DNA from: Drosophila pseudoobscura
Lineage: Eukaryota > Arthropoda > Insecta > Diptera > Drosophilidae
Direction: 5' to 3'
Assembly: GCF_009870125.1 (NCBI RefSeq)
Contig: NC_046681.1
Location: 4,278,001-4,342,000, forward strand
DNA length: 64,000 bases
Of the stretch, positions 25,550-36,948 are shown piece by piece. The notes beneath the pieces were generated by a model. It was given only the letters and a program-made list of their open reading frames with translations. It did not search any database and was not told the origin of the DNA. Within the stretch, counting starts at the first letter, position 1. The number at the start of each line of letters is the position of its first letter. The translations under genes and the position numbers were made by a program.

Positions 25550-26803
25550 ATGTTTAACCTACAGCAATACACAGCTATCACTTTTCGTTTACCAGTTCAA
25601 TGTGTTTGGCTGAAGCTGAATGGCTCTTGGCCATTTGTGCCCTCATCAAGGAAGGATAACAGCTCAATGTGTTCTATACTATACACCGCGTGGGCTTGGT
25701 ACGTCATAGTATCCGTTGGTATAACGATCGGGTTTCAAACAGCATATTTGGTAACCCACCTTTCCGATATTATTATGACTACGGAAAATTGTTGCACCAC
25801 ATTCATGGGCGCCCTAAACTTTGTGAGATTGCTTCATTTACGATTTAACCAGCGAAAATTTCGGCAATTAATTGAACAATTTGAACGCGATATTTGGATT
25901 CCAGAAAACACCCACATCAGTGTTAACGCCGAGTGCCATAAGCGAATGTTCACCTTTACCATCATGACGGGTCTGCTTTCCTGCCTAATATGTATGTACT
26001 GCGCCCTGCCGTTGGTGGAAATATTCTTTCGTACTGGAGTAGACGCAGTAGAGAAACCATTTCCCTATAAAATGCTGTTCCCATACGATCCGTACAGCAG
26101 TTGGATGCGTTATGTGTTCACCTACATGTTTACGTCGTATGCCGGAATTTGTGTGGTGACCACATTGTTTGCCGAAGATTCAATTTTTGGGTTTTTCATA
26201 ACGTACACCTGTGGACAGTTCCGACTGCTGCATGAACGTGTCGACAACGTACTGACTGCGGCTAAAGAACGAGCTGACGAGCAACATTTGCAGCTGCAAC
26301 GACTGCACAATATTGTTCACCAGCACAACAAAATTATCAGGTTCGCCAAGTGTTTGGAAGACTTTTTTAATCCCATACTCTTGGTGAATCTAATGATATC
26401 ATCGCTTCTAATTTGCATGGTTGGTTTTCAAATAATTACTGGAAAAAATATGTTCATTGGAGAATACGTTAAATTTATTGTGTACATATCCTCCGCGATT
26501 TCACAGTTATATGTGCTTTGTGAAAATGGTGATGCGTTGATTATACACTCCACAAATACAGCCCGCCACCTCTATGGATGTGATTGGGAGAATCCAGACA
26601 TACGCAATTTTTATTCATACACTTCCATGAGCCATCAGTTGCGTAATGACTTAAAATTTATGATACTGTGTAGTCAACGACCAGTCAGAATAACGGCGTT
26701 TAAATTTTCAACTCTCTCTCTTCAAAGCTTTACGGCGATTCTAAGTACATCAATGAGCTATTTCACATTACTGCGTTCGCTTTACTACGAAGATCAATTG
26801 TAA
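25550..26803 (+). CDS. Odorant receptor (Or family), intronless
   Basis: One uninterrupted frame of 417 residues, in the usual size range for Drosophila odorant receptors (about 370-420). Several hydrophobic segments fit a seven-helix protein, for example AWYVIVSVGITIGFQ, FTIMTGLLSCLICMY, and LLVNLMISSLLICMVGF. The family's conserved C-terminus is present: FMILCSQRPVRITA, then a segment ending MSYFTLLRS. Such receptors form odour-gated cation channels with Orco in olfactory neurons, N-terminus inside. I cannot assign an orthologue by eye. I do not recall an Or gene at this position in D. melanogaster. The lack of introns is unusual for the family and suggests retroposition or intron loss. A TATA box is 52 bp upstream and an AATAAA lies at 26828-26833, 25 nt after the stop. 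The frame has no breaks, so it is likely functional. Confidence 0.92.
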   Translation: MFNLQQYTAITFRLPVQCVWLKLNGSWPFVPSSRKDNSSMCSILYTAWAWYVIVSVGITIGFQTAYLVTHLSDIIMTTENCCTTFMGALNFVRLLHLRFNQRKFRQLIEQFERDIWIPENTHISVNAECHKRMFTFTIMTGLLSCLICMYCALPLVEIFFRTGVDAVEKPFPYKMLFPYDPYSSWMRYVFTYMFTSYAGICVVTTLFAEDSIFGFFITYTCGQFRLLHERVDNVLTAAKERADEQHLQLQRLHNIVHQHNKIIRFAKCLEDFFNPILLVNLMISSLLICMVGFQIITGKNMFIGEYVKFIVYISSAISQLYVLCENGDALIIHSTNTARHLYGCDWENPDIRNFYSYTSMSHQLRNDLKFMILCSQRPVRITAFKFSTLSLQSFTAILSTSMSYFTLLRSLYYEDQL

Positions 26804-27082
26804 AAGATTCTCTCACGCATAACATATAATAAATAGCACTTTTCCAACAAAAAAACTTTTTTAATTTACACACGTAATTTGCGCCATATCTAATATGGCG
26901 TTGGCCTGAACAACTATATACTTAGTTCAAATTATAAATTCTCTAACATTAGTCTGCATTACATAATAGTGTTAGCAAGTTGGATGTTTGGTGGGATGGG
27001 ATTGAAATTTATAGCCGTTTTTATGGATTGTTTAAAAACTAAAGCATCGTATTTATCTATAAGTAATTCCACTTTTAACGAC

Positions 27083-27156
27083 AGGAAACGTTGTGAGTTC
27101 CTGCTACGGCCGCAGACATCCATTTTCATCACAAATCTAATATACCCCAAAAATTG
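27083..27156 (+). mobile_element. Internally deleted SGM/INE-1-like relic
   Basis: The left part (AACGTTGTGAGTT and following bases) matches 51000-51025 of the full element. The right part (ACAAATCTAATATACCCC) matches 52054-52071. The middle kilobase is missing, as in a deletion derivative of the same family. Confidence 0.55.
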
Positions 27157-27499
27157 CGCGGATTGTTGCCTATTTGTATTCCAGTTCTTAGTATTATTCG
27201 GAGGAAAAACGAGTTGATGGAAAACTATTCCTAGGGAATCTAAGGAAGCAAGACAATTCTTTCATTTCAACTTGGCATATCCTAGAACTACGAGCTCCCA
27301 TGGAACCATAGTTTATTATCTTATCTTAATATTTGTACCAAAACGATGTTATTCAACAAGCACAGCCTTTTCAGAACAGCCAATATTATTTCAGAGTTAT
27401 AGTAAATCATCGCTGTTACCTGTCACAACAAAGACTACATCTACATTTTACATCTGGTCTCGGTGCCTTTTCTAGTGTGATACTGAAATACGATACGAC

Positions 27500-27542
27500 C
27501 ACTAACCATACAGTATATATACTGTATACTGTATGGTTAGTG
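27500..27542. repeat. Perfect 18-bp-arm palindrome
   Basis: Arms 27500-27517 and 27525-27542 are exact reverse complements (CACTAACCATACAGTATA) around a 7-bp spacer. The arm sequence is also found nearly intact at about 24771-24788 and, more degenerate, at about 36488-36509. It may be a pair of terminal repeats of a short DNA element. Confidence 0.6.
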
Positions 27543-27774
27543 ATACGACTTTAAGTCAATCGATGGTTCTGAGCGATCAATACTATCGCAAGAACGGAAG
27601 GCCACCACTGAAAGTTGTCTCCCGCATTTTCCTCCATATTGGTTTTTGTGTGAAGCTGGCGTTGGCGGATTTTATAATATCGAACCCAATTAACTAATCG
27701 AAACTAATTAAAATAAAACTCGCATTTAGGTCCAACGTATAGTTAAACACTGTGTTATTAGACGACACATTATA

Positions 27775-30700
27775 ATGGCGGAAGTAAAGCATCTGGAGGA
27801 TCCCCACAAATCGGAGAACGACAGGAAAATGTACAAGTAAGTGAATTGGTGAGACACGCCATCGAAACGATACTCAATTGCCTTTTAGATCTCTTGTGCT
27901 GGGCAATGGGTTACAAGTTTTGATCGTTTCGGCACCATCGGTTGGCATTGGATTTCCCAATAACTCCTCCTGTGCCTTGATGATCGACCACGGTCCATTC
28001 GCCGATCCGTGCAACTATCAGGGCCTGGCCCACCTTCTGCAACATATGGTATTCATGGGCAGCACGCCAGATTCGGCGGAGAATGTCTTCTTTGCGCATG
28101 TGGAAAAAAACGGCGGCGAATGCTTCTCATCAATCTTCAGCGAGGACACGCTTTTCTCGTTTACTGTGCCCGATGAACACTTGGATTCGAGTTTAGAATA
28201 CTTAATGTTCTCTCTGAAGCATCCGTTGATGCTGCAGGAGACGATGGAACGTGCCCGTGCTCTCGTGGACTTTCAGTTTCAGCAGAAGGTGCAAAAAGAT
28301 GTATTGCGTCGCAACCAGCTGCTCGCCAGTCTGGCCACCGATGGCTATCCGCATGGCTCCTTTAACTGGGGTAACATGAAATCGCTTAAGGATAAAGTCG
28401 ATGACAGTGCCCTGCACAGAGCCCTTCACGATGCCTGGCGCGATAACTATGCGGCCAATCGCATGTACGTGTGCCTGCAGGGTATCATGCCTATCGATGT
28501 GCTAGAGAACATGGTGGTACGCCACTTTTCCAAGCTACGCCGCAATGACATCAAGGCGCCCGACCTGACCAAGTTCGATTACCGCAACGCCTTCCGTCCG
28601 GCGTTCCACGAGCAAGTCTTCCTCGTGAAGGCCGTGGAGAAATGGCGCAAGTTTGAGCTAACCTGGGTGCTTCCTAACATGCGTCAGTACTATCACAGCA
28701 ATCCCGATAAGTTACTCTCCTACCTGATCGAGTACAAGGGATACGGTAGTCTCTACGCCTACCTAGAGCGCCGCCACTGGGCCCACTATCTCCATGCTGG
28801 CATAGACGAGACCGGCTTCAATCTACACTCAATGCACTCATTTTTTAAAGTGGACATTGGCCTCACCGACGAGGGATTCCAGCACATCGATCAGGTTCTG
28901 TCCGCCACCTTTGCCTATTTGAAGGTCTTCTCCAACTGTTCCAGTGGTTCCTTGCGTCAGTTGTACGAACAGCAGCAGAAGATTAAGGTCGCAGAGTTTC
29001 GTCTCCCTGACCGTATCGATAAACACGATGTCGATGAACTGGTCATCAAAAGCAAATACTATCCCCCCAAGGATATACTCACCGCCAGGGAGCTCTACTT
29101 CGACACCGACGAGCAGCACCTGTCCGTACTGATCGGCCACCTGAACAGTTTTAAATTCAATCTAATGATTACCTCGCAAGAGCCGTTCGAGGGCATGCCA
29201 TACGACAAGCGGGAGGAGTGGCATGGCACCGAGTACACCACGTTACCGATGCCAGCAAAGTGGAAGAAACTGTGGATCGAATCAGAGCCCATTGATGAGC
29301 TCTTTCTACCCGGAGCCAATCCCTTTGTGGCCCACGACTTCAAGATGTTTTGGAATGAGCAGGGCAAGCCCACGCTGCCACCTTACCCCAAGAGGTTGGT
29401 AAAGACAGACACCTGCGAGCTGTGGTTCCGACAGGATGACAAATTTGGGAAGCCGAAAGCCTACTTATGCTTCTTTTTCATCACGCCGCTGCTGAGTCAG
29501 AGTGCGAAGAAGTAAGCGATTTATATGTCACACTAGCCATCTAGTCATCGAATGTATTTCCAATAGTTCTTTCTTGACGCTCCTCTTTTTTTTTTTAGTG
29601 CTGCTATGTGCGACTTGTACGTTTCATTGGTGAAAGCGCACGTGCACAAGGAAATGGTTCTCGCCAAAAAGGCAAATCTCAGCTACTGCTTCATGGTTTA
29701 CGACAATGGTTTGCGGCTATTTGTGAAGGGCTACAATGAAAAGCTCCATCTGATTGTGGAGGCCATTGTCGAAGCTATGGTCAGTGTGGGCGCCACCCTC
29801 TGTGAATGTTTGCTCACCACCTACCTCGAGATGCAGGGAGAATCCTACTTAAAACTACTGAAATGTCCATCCCAGTTAGCAACGTATGTGATCTCCATAT
29901 TATATCTGCATTTCGAATTATAATCTGTGATTTTAGGGACATCCTCGCTCGTGTGCTTGGAGAAAATCCATGGGCCACAATTGACCAGTACAAGTCCCTT
30001 AAAGACATCACCATGGAGGATCTCAAGGTATTTGCCCAGAAGTTACCACAAGAGATGTACATCAAGGCCCTCGTACAGGGAAACTACACGGAGGAGTCAG
30101 CCCACAAGGTGCTCAATTCGGTACTCAGCCGGTTGAAATGCGAGCCCATTAAAGATCATCGGCTCGTAGAGAATCGTATCGTAAAGCTTCCGCAGCACTG
30201 CCCAGTCTTCTGCTACGACACCGCCTGCCTGCACACTACAACCACTACTATCACGAACTTCTACCAAATCGGAGCAAACTCTTTACGCGTGGAGACCATA
30301 CTCGACCTCTTGAATACGTTGTTCAATAGCCCGGACTTGTATCTCAAGAAACTCGGCGAAGAGATTAATGGCTGGGTCCACGTCAAAAACGGCATTGTCG
30401 GCTATGCCCTTACGGTAAACTTGAAAGAGACTTTTGAAGAGGACCGCGCCAAACAAATGCAGAACGAGATTGAGGTATTTCGCTGTAAGGTTTGTATGAT
30501 TCCCATGCAAATGGAGGCCAAATGCTTCGCATCCTGGGTAGACGACCTTCTCCATTGGGAACTTGCCCCTGCACTTACTCTGTTGGATGAGGTGGCAGAG
30601 AATTTTCGCGAGATCATCGGCGGGGACTATATATTCGGTCGTAGACAGAAAAAGGCCGATGTGTTGCGCACTCTAACCAAATCGGATGTCATTCGCTTCC

Positions 30701-31158
30701 TATTCGATACCGATTGGCGCGAACTGTCTATTCATGTCATAGGACACCAACCGTCAGATACAGTAGACGAAGAGGAAGACGACGTCGAAGACGAAGGGGA
30801 GGACGAAGACGAATACGAATACGAAGAGGAGGACAATGTCAAAGAGGAAGGGGAAGACGAAGACGAATACGAATACGAAGAGGAAGGGGAGGACGAAGAC
30901 GAATACGAAGAGGAGGACGATGTCGAAGAGGAAGGGGAGGACGAAGACGAATACGAAGAGGAGGACGATGTCGAAGAGGAAGGGGAGGACGAAGACGAAT
31001 ACGAAGAGGAGGACGATGTCGAAGAGGAAGACGATGTCGAATACGAAGTGGAATACGAATACGAATTAGAAGTCATGAACAGTGCCATTTCCGAATTCAG
31101 AAGCGGTCTCGAGATTTACCCCAAGCGCTCTGTAGAACCATGTGCTGAAGGAAACTAG
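27775..31158 (+). CDS. Nardilysin-like M16 protein with disabled active site and acidic tail
   Basis: Four exons, 27775-27836, 27889-29511, 29599-29883 and 29937-31158, join in phase to 1063 residues. Similarity to nardilysin and insulin-degrading enzyme runs the whole length (GLAHLLQHMVFMGS, PHGSFNWGN, ELTWVLPNMRQYY, LWFRQDDKFGKPKAY, QYKSLKDIT). The zinc motif HxxEH reads H69-L-L-Q72-H73, so the catalytic Glu is Gln. The third zinc ligand, exactly 78 residues on as in IDE (E111 to E189), is Gln150, and the nearby conserved Glu is Ala143. Peptidase activity is therefore very unlikely. The C-terminal half lacks the family's RTxxxLGY-like stretch. The last 130 residues are a Glu/Asp/Tyr tail. 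Normal nardilysin has its acidic stretch near the N-terminus instead. There is no signal peptide. The intact frame and introns argue for a working, non-catalytic protein that arose by DNA-level duplication. I know of no nardilysin gene at this place in D. melanogaster. Confidence 0.9.
30877..31020 (+). repeat. Three perfect 48-bp coding repeats (acidic tail)
   Basis: Units 30877-30924, 30925-30972 and 30973-31020 are identical. Each encodes 16 residues of the type EEEGEDEDEYEEEDDV, at residues 971-1018. Diverged partial units flank them from about 30765 to 31070. Perfect identity points to recent unequal exchange. Confidence 0.9.
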
Positions 31159-33740
31159 ACGTACCGCAGCCGTCGCCGATTTTCTATGGCAGAATTAAGA
31201 TTTGCAGAACAAAGATTTGCATACAACGCAGTCAAATCCGTCTACGGATGAATTTCTAAGTTTAAATAAGTATTCATTTTAGAAGTATATTCCCATACAT
31301 TTATCATTAACTTCACATATGGATATAGATGAATTTCTAAGTTTAGTTCAATATTAATATTACAAGAAAATTACAAGAATATTATCATCATCTTCACATA
31401 TGGATATAGACTTGCGAAATGTCGTATCTGTCTGATCGTCTTACAAATCTTACATAGATGTGTTTCCCGTCGACAAGAACCTGAAATCAGGGAAGCTGCA
31501 AACGGCGGTGACCAGTAAGTGTGGGTTAGTCTGCTGAGCTCTGGCAACATGTTCCTTTAAATGTAATTTGTAATTTTGATCAACTAAATGTATAATAAAT
31601 CTCCTACGCCACAAACAAAGAAGACGTGTTTCAGTCCGTGGCAGACGATGCGAACGGCAAGTTCTTATCACGACTGGGCTTATAGCTACAAACATAGCTT
31701 TAGAAGGGCTTCTCCTCGATCGCAGTCGAAGTCAATCGGAGGCAGATCTGTCCATACATTGAGATTTTAGCATATGATTGTCATTTGAAATCAGATCAGT
31801 TGTGAATCGACAGCAAAGTCATCAGGTGCAAAGGAAAAACTCGCTCGCCAGGGGATACGGAGACCATAACATAGATTTAAGGCAGGAAGTTTGTATCGCG
31901 GATCTGTGCAATCCTCGATAATTTCCCCCAGTTGTAAGTGGCAGCGGATGACAACAACGAAATGAAAGACAAAATACACTCATCAGGTAAAGATGAAAGT
32001 GGTTTCTGAAGTGCTTTCTGAAAATGATCAGTTATTGAAAATTAATCAAACGTTGTGGCAATTTCCAGGTAAAGGTCGGGGGAATAAAGCCGTTTGAAGT
32101 TACCTGTGTATTGATATCTTAGCTGTTCTTTCGCGCTCTATCGTTCGTGCTCGGCTTAGCAGCAGCCCCGAGATTCTCTAAAACTCTCTTTCTTTAGTCA
32201 GTCTTGAGCTGATCGTCATCATTATCGCCTTCATTTCTATTGTCTTGATCTGATCTTGCCTCTGCATACGATCTTGCAGTTACAGACATTCGAATCGCGC
32301 TCTATATATGCATCCCCCTACACAACAACTTTCTATCGTTTTCGGCCACTACCACTGCCGCGTAATATATAAACCTCATAAAGTACATACTTGTATATTG
32401 TTACGAACCTTTGTTTTCTTCGGGGCAAGGCCGGCTAGCCAGTCATCCCAGGGCTGGGTACTTCCCAAGCCCTCAGGTCGCACAATATACCAACTAATTG
32501 AACATCTCGAACAAATTGAAACAACAAAAGTAACCGACAAAAAAAGAAAACTGCAAACGGACTCTACTCGACAATCAATATTACAGTAACTTCCCTCAAC
32601 ACAGACTTGGACAAGGTCGAGGTGTCGATGTTTTTACCCCCGACGCACCCACCCTACCTGAGATCTGAACAACTTTTTGGAACACCCTGCCATGTGCAGC
32701 AGCCTTACCCTCTCGTTGCTGTGGCTCCTCTTCGCCCCATATGAAACGCTTAGCAATTCATTTTCTTCGTTATAATTTTCACTTCAATTTCTACACTTTC
32801 TACACACTGCTACACTAAGCCTGCCACTACGGGCGGTTAATAAATAAATAGCTAAATAGAAATAATTAATATAATAAATATAAATAAGTTGCATATAGAT
32901 ATAATATGGGCGGACTTAAATTAGGGGATTAACATATATGTACATATAAAAGGAGACGTCTAACAAAAATAAATAATGGGCAACGCGCTACGTGGCAAGG
33001 ATTGTGTCTACGAGCCCAGCAAAAAGCAAGCCAGGATGGCGGAGCTGTGACCTATTCCCTGCGGATTGGCCAACAAAAAAAATAAAGTTGGGGTTTCTTT
33101 ACTCCCCCCTTTGGAGCGGACTCACTCTTGGGTCTCTTTCCCGTCCCGCTAGTCCTGGTTCCTGGTCCCTCACTGATCTGGATCCCCTGGAATCACAGCT
33201 TTATTTATCTTTTTTTTTCAGGGTGATGGCCACTACTCCATCCTCATCCCACTCACTTTTTCTTTCAGAACAAAAAAAATCACTAAATCACTATGTCCGG
33301 CGCGCATGCTCCTCCGTTGCGGGAATTTTTTTCTCTGAACCCCCTCTTGGCTTAGCTGCTCTGTTTAATGCTCCCGGGCTGCTGATCCCCATCGCTCTCT
33401 TCTCAAGGGCATGGCCTGATTCGGGCTGCTGGCGGCTCTCTTTCTTTGGGGTGTGGGTGAGTTGGCTTCGGGACTCCGTTATGGGATGACATCGGGGATA
33501 CTTTCTCTAATTTTTTTGCAGTTAGTTTGAAAAGTCTATTATGGTCTGACATACGGTCATATGAATGAAAAAAGCAGGCCCAAATTGTGAATAAAAGAAA
33601 TAAATGTTTGAGTGACCACATAGCTATACCAAAGACAATATAAATAGATAAATAGACTAGTTATGTTGTCTTTGGTTGTACGCAGATTTATTTCGACTTG
33701 TGTAGGCGTAAGTAGTGGGTGGGCATGGTACTCGTATTTG
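31159..33740. other. Intergenic region right of the nardilysin-like gene
   Basis: The first several hundred bases should be the 3' untranslated region of the nardilysin-like gene. They include a repeated phrase (ACATATGGATATAGA) at 31315 and 31396. The 3' end of the minus-strand gene at 33741 lies at the right. Open frames at 32308-32589 and 32992-33489 have no coding character. Confidence 0.45.
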
Positions 33741-35240
33741 CTATTGCAGCGACTTGACGTACTTGGGGCACAAGCATTTCTTGTTCTTCTTCTTTGTGGG
33801 TACTGCTGCCGGTGCAGTGGGCTCTTCTGTTTCATCGATGTGCTCACGGTAATGTTCGGGATTGGCCTTCTCGCTGCACTTGATGGCCATGAACTCGAAG
33901 AAGTCAATGTTGCGAATATGGTAGTAGAACTGGTCCCTGAACTGGAAGTAATTTGGATACACCTTGTGCTTCAGCATGGCCAGGTAGAGGGTCAGGCGCT
34001 GCTGCTCTGATAAGTTGCGCCGCTGCTGTTCCTGATGATGGTTCGCCCAGCTGCGCTTGCTGATCTCCTGCTGCACCAATTGACGCAGACGCGGATGAAG
34101 ATGGAACAGAACCGACCTGAAAATAAAGGCAATAAAAACTGAACAAGGTTTTGGCTTCTCTGCAGCACTCACTCGTTGAAACGATGCCGCAGCTTTCTGA
34201 ACTTGATCCGGTCAAAGGGATTGATGAAGTGATGAATCCGATCCGAGTTGGCCAGCTGTGTAGGTAGCTCTACAAAGATCCTAAAAACCATATTCTTAGA
34301 AACAATTCCATGCGCTGCTCAATACGTACTTGGCATTTAAAACCATAGGAAATTCAATTGGTTGGGGCCCTGTCTTATAGAGTGGAAAACGTGGAAATTT
34401 AACCATATCACTGTCATAAAAATCAAAATCGTTTTTCATGCGATTGTTTATCGACATTAGCTCATTCACATCGATGAAGTAGTTGCCAGCGCAGAAGTTG
34501 TACTTGCCCAGGGGAGGAATCGATCTAACCAGCTCAAATCCTGCAAAGGACCTGGTAGGAAGTTGATATGGACGGATGATGGATGGTGTGATTATTTACC
34601 CTTTCTTTTACACTCCGTTGAGGAAGATTCTAGGAAGTAGACGGTCCTCCACTTGGGACAGAAGCAGTTGATGAACTTGGTCAGTATTTCGACCCAATTG
34701 CGAAATGTGGTCGACAGATTTTTGTCAAAGTCCACCTGTAGCGTGATATCCTCACTGAGGGAAAGACCGTTGGTAGTTCGGTGAATTGGTCGAACATTCT
34801 ACAGTTGCCGCTTACCGAACGACCAGAGCATTTTCGTCGCATCCAAACTTACGCAACCGGGTCGTGACAACGGCCTGCTTCTCGCTGACAGTTATCCGAA
34901 GGTTGATGCCTTCTATATCCACCATGGCGCTCTCGAAAGGCGGTGGCGGTGGCCGTTGCGTGGACCCCCCACCACTGATAGAAGCATGATTTCTCCTCTT
35001 CATCCAATCATCTGAGTCTGCCTCGGAAGATTGGCTTGCTTGAAAAGCAGGCAATTTATGTTCTGCAGCATCACCAACGGTGGATACCTCTTTGACCTCA
35101 GCTGGATTCAGCTCTTCGATCTGTGGCGCCTTGTACAACCGAATCTTAAGGTTGTCGCACATCAACACCTCCGTCTCAATCTTCAGATCCACGTCCGTGA
35201 GGTGTGTGAAGGTGAAGTGGATGCCGGCATAGAGCTGGTG
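33741..35240 (-). CDS. Uncharacterised five-exon protein, 5'-partial
   Basis: Five exons on the minus strand, 34816-35240, 34600-34754, 34330-34540, 34173-34280 and 33741-34116, join in phase to 424 residues; introns are 61, 59, 49 and 56 nt. The protein starts (in what is visible) with HQLYAGIHF. It has a poly-Pro run near the junction of exons one and two. A Cys/aromatic-rich middle follows (FINCFCPKW, KYNFCAGNYF), with FPRFPLYKTGPQPIEFP. The C-terminus is basic and glutamine-rich, then acidic, ending in KKKNKKCLCPKYVKSL. There is no signal peptide or membrane segment. I do not recognise the family. The first coding exon is uncertain: a short frame from the ATG at about 35354 (MKSFLFS) could splice in phase 0 to 35240 through a weak GTAGAC donor. 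The consistent splice phases make this a real gene. Confidence 0.8.
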
Positions 35241-35616
35241 CTGAATGAAATAGGAATAGGAAAATAGGAACCAAATAGGCAGCGGGCTGAAGTACCAGTT
35301 CCCCGCGCGACCCTACTATAAAGCGTCTACTGAAAATAAAAATGACTTCATAATGATTACACTATAAATTCTTGATAAAAAAAAATTTCATTCTCTCTCG
35401 CTCTGTCTCTCTCCAACACACAGATTTCATGGTCGGCTTTGCCTATTGCAAAATATAAGTTCCTGGATCTCAGAGAATATGAAAGGTAGAGCAACCAATC
35501 TTTTGATCCACACTCCTGTGATATCGAACTTGCAGAGATGTTTTTCAAATTTTTTCCCACTCCCTTCCACGCCGAATTGCTGAATTAATAGGATCAGATA
35601 GGATCAATATTATAGC

Positions 35617-35827
35617 AAACATGAAAATCAATTTGCAGTGGCTACGCAGCGTTCGACGGCACATTCTGATTGATTTTCTGTCTCTCTCGCACGTATTCTT
35701 CTTCTTAGTTCAATGTTAGCGACGTCTGCCGGAAGAGAGCCATACTGACTATGTATGTATGTATGGGTAAAAATGTAGAGTTGCGGTCGCAGCAGCAACT
35801 TACAACGTTCGCCCTCGTTTTTTTTTT
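35617..35827 (-). mobile_element. Truncated SGM/INE-1-like element
   Basis: The reverse complement matches the left 210 bp of the element at 50985-51190, including ACGTTGT, the GCAACTCTACA segment, GTCAGTATGGCTCTC and GAGAGAGACAGAAAATCA. It lacks the right part of the element. It faces the opposite way from the 51-kb copy. Confidence 0.7.
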
Positions 35828-36467
35828 AAATCTCGTATTTTTACTGATTTTTTCAAAGGTAGTGCTTTTAAATAGCTTAAGTGTCTTACGCCTGGTTGAA
35901 TTAAACATTGCGATACTGATAAACTAATGAACGCAGCTATTAATCCTACCCGAACGTTTTGTAGCTTAAGCTTACCTACGGTATGGACAATATTAAGCTT
36001 TCAAATCCAAAATTGGTGATTTTTTAAACGTTTTTTCGAGTTTTGTACATTAAAAACTTTGAAAAAGTCGAAATAAATTCATATCTTGTGTTCCTGTATT
36101 TTTGTTGAATCGGCATATTAATGGGGCGTCGTTTACGGTATGTCAAATTTTGCCTTTTAATTTCGATAAGGTCCTTCCCAAATGACATTTAACCGTTAAG
36201 AACGGTTTAGTGTAAAAAAAAATTGTTGGTTTGGAGAAAACGGCTGCTCCCTAACCGTTTAGTGTAACCGGTGTTGCATAGTGTTATCATTGAAAGAAAA
36301 ATAAAGTTTTTATGTAAATCATGTTTTTCTAGGTCTATTTTGTATAGACCCGATTTAAAAATAGCAATTTGAATTATAGTACCTACAAAATTGTGCACCT
36401 TACAGCACATTGTGTGCATTTGCAACTGTTAAATTTCTATGTTCAAAACACCGATATGTCCGACTTA

Positions 36468-36475
36468 TATCGATA
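36468..36475. promoter_or_regulatory. DRE (TATCGATA)
   Basis: A perfect DREF-binding consensus within the longer palindrome GACTTATATCGATAAGTC. It is about 570 bp upstream of pgant35A; its target gene is uncertain. Confidence 0.4.
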
Positions 36476-36921
36476 AGTCCTATGGAAAATCACTAACCAT
36501 GCAGGTACTGTAAAATTGTGGTAAAATTTTGGAAAAATATCCCATAATTACCATTTCGAAGACTAGATCTTTTTAGCCCAGAGTCACCATAGGCAGCGTC
36601 GTTTTCGGTCATGTACAAACAAATTATACTTTTTTTCCATACGATACAACGAGATTCAGAGATGTAAGATCATTTTAAATAAAATTGACTCAACTTGCAG
36701 TCAATGTTATGTCAAATGCTATGTCAAATGCTATGTTATTAGACCGAAATAGCTCTTTTTTGAATCGTGCGTCTAAGATCATAATTTTTAAATTAATTTT
36801 CCAGTCTTGCGCTTCAAAAACTTGTCCATTTATTTTTCAAAATCCAGCTAACACCACCATTCTAGACATTTCCAATTTTGTCATACAAAATGAACTATTT
36901 TTCCCGGGCTAAGTTTTTAAA

Positions 36922-36948
36922 CATCGATATTATCGATAGCGTTATCGA
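36922..36948 (+). promoter_or_regulatory. DRE cluster at the pgant35A promoter
   Basis: A perfect TATCGATA at 36931-36938 is flanked by CATCGATA (36922-36929) and TTATCGA (36942-36948). It sits about 100 bp upstream of the coding frame, the usual place for DREF sites in constitutive fly promoters. Confidence 0.6.

Larger units (their letters stand above)
26804..27774. other. Intergenic region between the odorant receptor and the nardilysin-like gene
   Basis: This includes a short transposon relic at about 27083-27156 and a perfect palindrome at 27500-27542. An open frame at 26969-27217 runs through the relic and is not a gene. The promoter of the nardilysin-like gene must lie at its right end, where I see no clear TATA box at the expected spacing. 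Confidence 0.5.

Noticed and set aside
30732-31088. Ser/Tyr-rich minus-strand frame and Arg/Lys-rich plus-strand frame over the acidic repeats
   Set aside because: Both follow from the GAA/GAC/GAG repeat read in other frames; the Glu/Asp frame continues the nardilysin-like protein.
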